A stretch of DNA of 7,386 nt, taken from Actinomycetota bacterium (GTDB lineage: Bacteria; Actinomycetota; Humimicrobiia; Humimicrobiales; Humimicrobiaceae). The stretch lies in contig PWYO01000047.1 in the NCBI GenBank assembly GCA_003567835.1, forward strand, positions 1 to 7,386. The letters run 5' to 3'. The notes beneath the pieces were generated by a model that saw only the letters and a program-made list of their open reading frames with translations, ran no database searches and was not told the DNA's origin. Below, one piece after another: positions 1 through 5,854 of this stretch; the stretch's first letter is position 1; each line of letters opens with the position of its first letter. The translations under genes and the position numbers were made by a program.

Positions 1-1
1 T

Positions 2-70
2 GATGAAACCAGGGATTATGTGAAAAGGGTTATGGCCAATTACCATATGTACCGCATGCTCTATGGCTAG
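2..70 (+). CDS. C-terminal tail of a probable lytic transglycosylase (5' end outside window)
   Basis: The first 69 bases read as 22 codons ending in TAG at 68-70. The tail contains ETRDYVKRV followed by a short Tyr-rich end (NYHMYRMLYG). In Slt/MltE-type soluble lytic transglycosylases the catalytic domain typically ends with an ETRxYVxxVLxxY signature, so this is most likely the end of a periplasmic murein-cleaving enzyme that forms 1,6-anhydromuropeptides. Only the tail is visible; the catalytic Glu and any signal peptide lie to the left of the window, so the assignment rests on one motif. The gene is convergent with the minus-strand operon, and its stop codon overlaps that of the AEC carrier gene. 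Confidence 0.62.
   Translation, partial: DETRDYVKRVMANYHMYRMLYG
67..70. other. CTAG palindrome used as stop codon on both strands
   Basis: The four bases CTAG supply TAG at 68-70 for the plus-strand gene and, read on the other strand, TAG at 69-67 for the minus-strand AEC gene. The two convergent coding regions therefore overlap by three bases and share one palindrome, leaving no intergenic space. I see no GC-rich hairpin followed by a T-run on either side, so any terminator must lie inside the opposing gene or be factor-dependent. Confidence 0.9.
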
Positions 71-1017
71 ATGATGCGCAGCAGCAGCAGCCAGGCAGAT
101 ATGCTCAGGCAAGATATGATGGTAGTGATAATCAAAGCTGAAGACACCAGGTCTGCATCCGAACGATACTGTTTTGCCATGATATAAGCGGCAACCGCCA
201 GGGGCATGGAAAACAAAAGCACCACCACATTCCTGTCCATAATGTCTATTTTAAAAACATATTCAGCCATCAGAAAAGCCACCGCAGGCATAACCAATAG
301 TTTGGCAGCGCTGATGACTGCCAATATTTTGATATTGCTCTTGACATGGAAAAATCGAAAAGAAGCCCCGATGGCCAGCAGAGCCAGGCCCACCACCATG
401 GAAGAAAAGATGTCCAAAACCCGGTACAGGGCATGGGGCATATCAAAATTGACATAGGAGAGTATGATGCCTGCAACCGCTGCCAGAATCAAGGGATCCA
501 AAGCCAGGTCCCGCAGCATCCTGCCCAGCCGGATGCCCTCCTGCTTGCGGTTATAGATTTTAAACAAAAGGACAGTGAGGGTAATATTCAGGGGGGTAAG
601 AAAAGCCACCACCAGGCTGGCTTTGGCCAAGGCCAGGCTGCTGTAAGCCGCGATGATGATGGGAAAACCGATAAAGGCCATATTGCAGCGGAAGCTGGAC
701 ACCATAAAAGCGCCCTTGATCCGATCCGACTGCTTGGAAAAATGGATCCCCAAAAAGATGAGGCCCACAAAAACCAGGTAAGCGGAATAGATGACCCCCA
801 GGATGGGGGCATTGAATATTTCCGAGAGGTCATACTGGGCAATGCTTACCAGTATCAGCGCAGGCAAACCGATATTGTAGGCAATTTTGTTTAAGGCCTG
901 CACACCGGCATCACCTATGATCTTTTTTCTCCGGATCAAATAGCCCACTGCAATCACCGCAAATATGGGCAAGGTGATCCCCAAAACTTCTAAAACCAAA
1001 GATACCATACCATTCAT
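67..1017 (-). CDS. AEC (auxin efflux carrier) family transporter
   Basis: The 316-residue protein is almost entirely hydrophobic helices separated by short basic loops, with about ten membrane segments (first at residues 7-27, last at 292-315). This is the usual size and layout of the AEC/bile-acid-arsenite-type carriers that include malate and malonate permeases. Family marks are the LNKIAYNIGLPALI stretch (42-55) after the first helix, the N-x-x-F-x-G-x-P motif at 112-119 in a broken helix, and MPLAVAAYIMAKQY (271-284) near the end. AEC proteins move organic anions or other small metabolites across the inner membrane; the substrate cannot be read from sequence. Its ATG overlaps the TGA of the polyprenyl synthase gene (ATGA), with no clear Shine-Dalgarno, so translation is probably coupled. 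As last gene of the operon it may export a product or import a substrate of the pathway. Residue 4 is also Met and could be the start. Confidence 0.88.
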   Translation of the reverse strand: MNGMVSLVLEVLGITLPIFAVIAVGYLIRRKKIIGDAGVQALNKIAYNIGLPALILVSIAQYDLSEIFNAPILGVIYSAYLVFVGLIFLGIHFSKQSDRIKGAFMVSSFRCNMAFIGFPIIIAAYSSLALAKASLVVAFLTPLNITLTVLLFKIYNRKQEGIRLGRMLRDLALDPLILAAVAGIILSYVNFDMPHALYRVLDIFSSMVVGLALLAIGASFRFFHVKSNIKILAVISAAKLLVMPAVAFLMAEYVFKIDIMDRNVVVLLFSMPLAVAAYIMAKQYRSDADLVSSALIITTIISCLSISAWLLLLRII

Positions 1018-1979
1018 GACTGAAAATAATCCAATACGCTAAGAAGGCCTCCCCTTCTTTTTTTTCCATTGATCTTGCCCACCAATTGATGCGCCTGATC
1101 CAGATATTGCGCAAATTCCTTTTTGGTGGTCTCCACAGCATCGGTACGGCCTACCAGGTCCAAAATCAGGCCGATATTTTCCTCGCTCATATCCGTATTG
1201 CCCAATAAGCGATGCACTGATTTCCGGAACCAGGGATCCCTGAGCGCATAAATAATAGGAAGGGTCACATTGCCCTGCCGGATATCATTGCCTATGGGTT
1301 TGCCCAGGTTTTTTTTCCGGTTTATCCCTATATCCAGCAGGTCATCATTGATCTGGAATGCGGTGCCCAGCAGCTGGCCAAACCGTCTTAAGCTTTGGAT
1401 ATCCTCCTGGGAAGAATCCGACAATATGCCTCCCAGAGCACAACTGGCCTTAAAAAGCGAAGAAGTCTTTTCATTGATCATTTGAAAGTAATAATCTTCA
1501 TCCTGGTTGCGTTTCTTATGTTTTTTGAGCTGATCAAACTCCCCTTTTACCAGAAATTCAGCAGCCGAGGCCATCTCTTTTAATATGCAGGGCCGGTTAT
1601 AGCGGTTCAGCAAAAAGAAGGTATGGGTAAACAGGTAATTGCCAATATATTTAGCCGTATCATTGTCATAGATCTTATGTATGGTCTTTTGGCCCCGCCG
1701 CAGTTCCGACCGGTCAATGATATCATCATGGATCAGGGATGCGGTGTGGATGATTTCAATGGCGGCTGCAGCAGGAAGCAAATACTGCCGGTCATAGTTT
1801 TGGTTTCGGGCACTGATAAAAAAAAGGGCACTTCGTATCCTTTTGCCTCCCGCCAGCAGGGTGCCCTCCATCCCCTTTTTCAGTATGCCTTCCTTACTGT
1901 CCACAAATTTTTCCAAATACTGTTCCAGGGCCTGGAGGTCTTTTTTTAAAAAGCCAAATATTTTTAGCGCATGTAACAT
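1014..1979 (-). CDS. Polyprenyl diphosphate synthase, catalytic (HepT-like) subunit
   Basis: A trans-isoprenyl diphosphate synthase that condenses isopentenyl diphosphate onto an allylic diphosphate. With the start at 1979 it has 321 residues, the usual family length. Landmarks are GGKRIR (44-49), first Asp-rich motif DDIID (85-89), RRG (94-96), KT (171-172), second Asp-rich motif DDLLD (212-216), and KPIGNDIRQGN (227-237) leading to TLP. The residue five before the first Asp is Ala, within HTASLIHDD, as expected for medium- or long-chain synthases rather than FPP synthase. Oddly, the usual GDYL motif is GNYL here. A longer form starting at GTG 2073-2075 would overlap the radical SAM gene by 89 bases; its extra 32 residues do not resemble the family, so I prefer the ATG at 1977-1979, seven bases after that gene's stop. 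The purine run before this ATG is too close for a good ribosome site. It may pair with the HepS-like protein at 3712-4542. Confidence 0.9.
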   Translation of the reverse strand: MLHALKIFGFLKKDLQALEQYLEKFVDSKEGILKKGMEGTLLAGGKRIRSALFFISARNQNYDRQYLLPAAAAIEIIHTASLIHDDIIDRSELRRGQKTIHKIYDNDTAKYIGNYLFTHTFFLLNRYNRPCILKEMASAAEFLVKGEFDQLKKHKKRNQDEDYYFQMINEKTSSLFKASCALGGILSDSSQEDIQSLRRFGQLLGTAFQINDDLLDIGINRKKNLGKPIGNDIRQGNVTLPIIYALRDPWFRKSVHRLLGNTDMSEENIGLILDLVGRTDAVETTKKEFAQYLDQAHQLVGKINGKKRRGGLLSVLDYFQS

Positions 1980-1986
1980 GCCCTTT

Positions 1987-3711
1987 TCAACCCGCCTTGC
2001 ATATTGTATCCCTGATGATATGAAACCACCGAAAGCTTCGGTTAAACAGGGGAAATTCCAGTTCTTTTTTTTCACAAACCGTGGACATGCTGTAGCGGTC
2101 CGTGTCTTTTTTTAAGGCTGCAAGCTGTGCCTTTCTTTTGTGTTTATCAGGCTCTTCCATAATGCGGTCAATCTTTTCCATGGTCTCCACCGCATGCAGG
2201 ATCCGGTTTTGGTTCTGTTGCATCACCTGACTGGTAATGGCCCCTGCTTTTGCCTTCAGGCGGTTGAGGCCCAATGCAGCCTGGTAGGTGGCATCCACCA
2301 GCGCATCAACCGGGAGAGAGCGGCTGCGGTAATTTAATATATATTTCCATGAAGGCTGGGTGATGGCCTCAATATGGCCGGCAAGGGTTTTGGTGCGCAG
2401 GCTGTAGCCGAATTTCTGGGGATTTGCCCAGGCCCGGCTTCCAGGATCCAGAAAAGGGGCCATCGGGGAAATAAAAGGCATAAACCTTTTGTCCCATCCC
2501 AGGGTCTGGTATAGATCCCGGCAAAACCGCACCGTGTCCATCACCGAATCACGGTCCTGTCCAGGCAAACCGGTCATAAAATACAGATCAAAGCGTACCG
2601 CCCCTTTGCCCAGGGCATACTGTATGTCTTGGATAAGCTGCTCATTGGAAAACCGGGGCTTTCCCATCCGTTCCCTGACCGAACCTTGATGGGAATCGGG
2701 AGAAATTTCGTACAGGACGTGATCAAAGGCTTTATGGGCCAGGTCAAAAAACTTCTTTCCCGGAGGGCTGAAAAATTCAAAAAAGATCTGGATGCGGTCA
2801 TCAAGGTGCCGGGCGCAGTCAAAAAATTCCTGCACATAATCCGGCCCATTGCTGTTGATGTCTCCCAGCAAAAAAATGGGTGCTTGTATGTATCGGTTGA
2901 TTTTTCGGATTTCTTCAGCCAGTTTCTGAGGGGACCGGTATGCCGGGCAGGCCCTGCTGCCAAATTGCCGGAATGCACTTTTTGAGCCCCCGCAGCCGGA
3001 ACACTCCATGACGCATCCCCTGACAATGGGTATGGTGGTGATGGGATAGCGGAGCCAGTCGGTAAAAGGAATCAGGCTTTTTAGATCCAGGTACCTTACC
3101 GCCTGCCTGAACATGATCCGGTAATCAAAATCAATCTCCTCAAGGTCGGTAGAGATGCAGGCCAGGGGATTTGCATGCACTTTTTTATCCTGCTTATACA
3201 CCAGATTGGGGACATCTGCCAACTTGCTGTCCCCCTTTTTTTTGGTTATGGCAGCCATAAGCCTGGCCAAGGGCTCTTCAGTGGAGTCCCCCCGGACAAT
3301 ATAATCGACCTGGTCCATTGCAATCAGTTCCGAATAAAAAAAAGAAGCGCTAAAACCCCCGAAAATGACCTTGGCCCGGGGATGGTATTTTTTTACAATC
3401 CCGGCCACCTCTGTGGATCCCTGGCAATGGGGCAGCCAGTGCAGGTCCAGGCCGAAAGCATGGGCCTTTAGCCTGCTGATAAATCGTTCCGCATCAAAGG
3501 CGGGATCCTGCTGCATGCGGTAAGCAAGATTGACAATCCTTACCCGGAACCCCCGCTTTTCCAGATAATTGGACAGAGTCAAAAACCCAATGGGGTACAT
3601 CTCGAAAATGGGGGTGCTGGGCACCAAATCACTCATGGGCCCAAACATAATGGTTTTCTTTCTGAAATCATACACGCTGGGTGCATGAAGCAAAATCAAA
3701 TCCGCCTTCAC
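1987..3711 (-). CDS. B12-binding-domain radical SAM protein (Ta0216-like family)
   Basis: A 574-residue cytosolic protein of the cobalamin-binding-domain radical SAM superfamily. Residues 1-150 form a Rossmann-like B12-type domain (LILLHAPSVYDF at the start, VIFGGFSASFF at 115-125, IVRGDSTEEP at 138-147). The radical SAM core follows, with the [4Fe-4S] cysteines in CX3CX2C form at 233, 237 and 240 (RGCVMECSGCGG) and a later MTGLPGQ segment (379-385). Residues 490-574 are a charged, probably helical tail. HWLPHCQGS at 91-99 and the overall layout recall the family I know as Ta0216 (TIGR04190), of unknown function. No canonical DxHxxG cobalamin motif is visible, so cobalamin, if bound, may lack lower His ligation. 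Related enzymes methylate or rearrange unactivated carbons. It starts with GTG directly after the upstream TAA, with GGAGG five bases before. It sits between two prenyl synthase subunit genes, suggesting a role on an isoprenoid or quinone; this is inference. Confidence 0.87.
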   Translation of the reverse strand: MKADLILLHAPSVYDFRKKTIMFGPMSDLVPSTPIFEMYPIGFLTLSNYLEKRGFRVRIVNLAYRMQQDPAFDAERFISRLKAHAFGLDLHWLPHCQGSTEVAGIVKKYHPRAKVIFGGFSASFFYSELIAMDQVDYIVRGDSTEEPLARLMAAITKKKGDSKLADVPNLVYKQDKKVHANPLACISTDLEEIDFDYRIMFRQAVRYLDLKSLIPFTDWLRYPITTIPIVRGCVMECSGCGGSKSAFRQFGSRACPAYRSPQKLAEEIRKINRYIQAPIFLLGDINSNGPDYVQEFFDCARHLDDRIQIFFEFFSPPGKKFFDLAHKAFDHVLYEISPDSHQGSVRERMGKPRFSNEQLIQDIQYALGKGAVRFDLYFMTGLPGQDRDSVMDTVRFCRDLYQTLGWDKRFMPFISPMAPFLDPGSRAWANPQKFGYSLRTKTLAGHIEAITQPSWKYILNYRSRSLPVDALVDATYQAALGLNRLKAKAGAITSQVMQQNQNRILHAVETMEKIDRIMEEPDKHKRKAQLAALKKDTDRYSMSTVCEKKELEFPLFNRSFRWFHIIRDTICKAG

Positions 3712-4542
3712 TTAGTCCTCCAGGATGGTAGCGCTCAATGCCCCTAATCGGTTTTTGAGCCAATCTGCATGCAACTGTGATATGATATCATCTAACTGGT
3801 TTTTAATACAATGCTTCTTTTCCTTCAAGCAGTCCAGGTTTATGGTCCTATCCAGTTTTCCTTCAATCTGGGTCAACAACTTCTGCAGCTCCTGGAGGCT
3901 CTTGGCAAGAGTAACCAGGTTGAAAACCTTATACAGCTGGTCTATGCCCCATTGTGGGGACTGGCCGTCTCTGGCTATAAACAGGCTCCAGCCCACCAGG
4001 AAACTGCTTTTTAGCAGGGCATTGATACCCAGCAGCAGGCCTGTTTTCTGCTCAACCATATCCAGGAGCAGTCCTGGCTTTGCAGACACTTCAAGCAGAG
4101 CCTGGTGGAAGTTCAGCCTGCTTTGATGCACCTGTTTTAAGGCTTTGATGACCTCTTCAAATACCAGGCTGTCTTCAAAACGTATGAGGTATTCGACCGC
4201 CCTTGAATAAAAAATATCCCCGAACAGCAGGTTAACGGTATATTGGTTGCCCTTGTCGGTGTCAGTTTTTTGCCCAAAATGCTGGATATCCAGCAGATGG
4301 AAATCACAACCCATGCCCAGCAATTCTATGCCTGCGGCAAGATTTGTCGCCTTCCATCCCCAGGACGGCTTTTTGGTTTCCAGATTGGGGGGGCAGAACA
4401 AGAGAAAGCTTCGGGCATAGAGCAGTGCCCGGGGACCGCGTTTTGGAAAATGATGGGGAAACAGGCTTTGGATATAGTCCGCTTCCTGTTCCAGCAGTTG
4501 GCCAATTTTTTTTTCTGGGCTACTGTTTGATCGCTGTTTAAT
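3712..4542 (-). CDS. HepS-like, catalytically degenerate prenyl diphosphate synthase subunit
   Basis: A 276-residue protein if begun at the ATT at 4542-4540, 229 if begun at the first conventional start (TTG, 4401-4399). It looks like a trans-prenyltransferase fold that has lost its active site. IELLGMGCDFH (72-82, long numbering) aligns with the IEIIHTASLIH of the catalytic neighbour, but DDxxD is replaced by LLDIQ. LLFGDIFYSRA (105-115) matches the family's GDYLFxRA, and VEQKTGLLLG (163-172) matches its KT helix. The second Asp-rich motif is replaced by NLVTLAK (208-214). This pattern fits component I of two-component heptaprenyl synthases (HepS, Pfam HEPPP_synt_1), which supports chain-length control without carrying Asp motifs. 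The partner is probably the DDIID/DDLLD protein two genes downstream. The segment upstream of TTG 4401 is protein-like (QLLEQEADYIQ, KRGPRALLYARS) and fits the N-terminal helices, so I extend it there. The functional assignment is from motif comparison by eye and is moderate. Confidence 0.68.
   Translation of the reverse strand: MKQRSNSSPEKKIGQLLEQEADYIQSLFPHHFPKRGPRALLYARSFLLFCPPNLETKKPSWGWKATNLAAGIELLGMGCDFHLLDIQHFGQKTDTDKGNQYTVNLLFGDIFYSRAVEYLIRFEDSLVFEEVIKALKQVHQSRLNFHQALLEVSAKPGLLLDMVEQKTGLLLGINALLKSSFLVGWSLFIARDGQSPQWGIDQLYKVFNLVTLAKSLQELQKLLTQIEGKLDRTINLDCLKEKKHCIKNQLDDIISQLHADWLKNRLGALSATILED
3717..3721 (-). promoter_or_regulatory. Shine-Dalgarno of the radical SAM gene
   Basis: GGAGG on the minus strand, inside the last codons of the HepS-like gene, five bases before the GTG at 3711-3709. 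Because the upstream TAA abuts this GTG directly, the site fixes the start and points to translational coupling. Confidence 0.8.
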
Positions 4543-5851
4543 CTTTTTTCCTTCTATCTAAAACCCGCTGCGCTTTTCCCTGGCTCCTGGCTATGGTCTG
4601 GGGCTCTTTTAAACTGACATGGATGCGAATGCCGATGGCTGAATAAAGCTTATCCTCTATGGACTTTTCAAAGTCTTCCAGAATCATAATCTTTTCCTGG
4701 AATATATGTTCGGAAACCTCCACCCAAACTTCCAAGGTGTCCATATAATTTTTCCGGTCCAGCACAATCAGGTAATGGGGCTCCAAGTCGCCAATGCCCA
4801 TCAGCACTTCTTCAATTTGGGACGGGAATACGTTTACCCCGCGGATAATAAGCATATCATCGGTGCGCCCCATAGGTTTGGCCATCCGCATAAGGGTCTT
4901 TCCGCAGCTGCAGGTCTCTTCAATCAGATAGGAGATGTCTTTGGTCCTGTACCGGATCACCGGCATGGCCTTTTTGGTCAGAGAAGTAAACACCAGTTCC
5001 CCTTTTTGGCCGGGTTCTAGTACCTCGCCTGAATCGGGGTCAATGATTTCAGCCAAAAAGTGGTCTTCATTGATATGCAGTCCCTTCTTGGCCAGGCACT
5101 CACAGCTGACCCCCGGCCCTATAACCTCGCTTAAGCCGTAGCTGTCCAATGCGGTAAGAGAAAGCCTGTTCTCAATTTCTGTGCGCATGGCTTCGGTCCA
5201 GGGTTCAGCCCCAAAAAAGCCGATTTTCAGGGGAAAACGGCTAAAATCAACCCCAATCTTTTGGGCCACTTCGGACATATACAGGGCATAGGAAGGGGTG
5301 CAGCAGAGCACCGTGGATCGGTAATCGTCCATGACTTTCAACTGCCTTTGGGTATTGCCCCCGGAAATCGGGATGACCATGGCCCCAATCTTTTCTGCAG
5401 CATACTGAAAACCAAAACCCCCGGTAAACATGCCAAAGCCATGGCTTACCTGGACCACATCCTCTTTTCTGACTCCTGCATCATACATAATCCTGGCCAG
5501 CACCTCGGCCCAAATCTCCAGATCCTGTTTGGTATAGCCCACCACCGTAGGATTGCCTGTGGTCCCCGAGGAGGAATGCACCCTGACAATCTGCTCATGG
5601 GGGCTGCAGAACAAGCCGAAAGGATAGTTTTGGCGCAGGTCTTCTTTGGTGGTAAAGGGCAGTTTCTGTATGCTGTCCAGGCCCCTTATTTTTTCAGGAT
5701 CCAGCCCTGCCCCATCCATTCTTTGCTTATAGAAAGGATTGGCCTGATAAATATGGCTGATGGTTTCTTGCAGCCTTTCCAGCTGTATCTTTTGGATCTG
5801 TTCACGGCTGCTGGTTGCTATTTCGGTATCCCAGAATGTGTCTTTTCCCAT
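4538..5851 (-). CDS. paaK: Phenylacetate-CoA ligase family protein (second tandem copy)
   Basis: A 437-residue adenylate-forming ligase: acid + ATP + CoA gives acyl-CoA + AMP + PPi, in the cytosol. The phosphate-binding loop SSSGTTGNPT is at 93-102, the A5 motif YGLSE at 238-242, RYRTKD at 300-305, the hinge-region GRTDDMLIIRGVNVFP at 328-343, and the C-terminal lid ends with GKAQRVLDRR (425-434) carrying the lysine expected to catalyse adenylation. Paired cysteines CEC (250-252) and CSC (314-316) are typical of PaaK relatives and may bind metal. The length is normal. It is a close paralogue of the next gene upstream, same length, with nearly identical DNA patches. In the segment that lines the acid pocket of PaaK enzymes it has SHGFGMFTGGFGFQY where the sister has the more usual SYGYGLFTGGLGLHY, suggesting a different acid substrate. 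It starts with ATG three bases after the sister's TAG. Phenylacetate itself is not assured as substrate. Confidence 0.92.
   Translation of the reverse strand: MGKDTFWDTEIATSSREQIQKIQLERLQETISHIYQANPFYKQRMDGAGLDPEKIRGLDSIQKLPFTTKEDLRQNYPFGLFCSPHEQIVRVHSSSGTTGNPTVVGYTKQDLEIWAEVLARIMYDAGVRKEDVVQVSHGFGMFTGGFGFQYAAEKIGAMVIPISGGNTQRQLKVMDDYRSTVLCCTPSYALYMSEVAQKIGVDFSRFPLKIGFFGAEPWTEAMRTEIENRLSLTALDSYGLSEVIGPGVSCECLAKKGLHINEDHFLAEIIDPDSGEVLEPGQKGELVFTSLTKKAMPVIRYRTKDISYLIEETCSCGKTLMRMAKPMGRTDDMLIIRGVNVFPSQIEEVLMGIGDLEPHYLIVLDRKNYMDTLEVWVEVSEHIFQEKIMILEDFEKSIEDKLYSAIGIRIHVSLKEPQTIARSQGKAQRVLDRRKKD
4550..4555 (-). promoter_or_regulatory. Shine-Dalgarno pointing at a non-canonical ATT start
   Basis: AGAAGG on the minus strand, within the last codons of the upstream ligase gene (Arg-Arg before KKD-stop), lies seven bases before the ATT at 4542-4540. 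No ATG, GTG or TTG in the HepS-like frame follows until 4401, about 150 bases further on. The ATT overlaps the ligase stop as ATTAA. The site is purine-rich by coding necessity too, so it supports rather than proves initiation here. Confidence 0.45.
4799..4888. repeat. Near-identical 90-bp patch shared with the sister ligase (copy A)
   Basis: These 90 bases match 6122-6211, exactly 1323 bases away, with four mismatches by eye. The patch encodes the GRTDDMLIIRGVNVFP hinge and its flanks. The flanking DNA of the two ligase genes is clearly more divergent, so silent positions inside the patch are unusually conserved. Confidence 0.85.
5075..5140. repeat. Near-identical 66-bp patch shared with the sister ligase (copy A)
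   Basis: These 66 bases match 6398-6463, also offset by 1323 bases, with two mismatches by eye. The patch encodes YGLSE-(I/V)-IGPGVSCECLAKKGLH. Neighbouring codons on both sides differ in both sequence and residues. Confidence 0.85.
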
Positions 5852-5854
5852 TTG

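Noticed and set aside
79..90. Four tandem CAG triplets
   Set aside because: They encode the Leu run at the C terminus of the AEC carrier; too short to call a functional repeat.
346..894. 182-codon plus-strand open frame opposite the AEC carrier gene
   Set aside because: Its product is rich in Gln, His, Asp and Gly with no domain or hydrophobic pattern, it has no ribosome site, and the antisense frame encodes a convincing membrane protein. It is a codon-bias shadow.
1987..3711. A true MenG/UbiE methyltransferase in the hepS-menG-hepT position
   Set aside because: The gene has a CX3CX2C radical SAM motif and a B12-type domain, with no class I SAM-methyltransferase glycine-rich motif.
3712..4401. 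TTG at 4401 as the start of the HepS-like gene
   Set aside because: It would cut off protein-like residues that fit the N-terminal helices of the fold and leave a 136-base gap in an otherwise gapless operon. Kept only as the alternative start.
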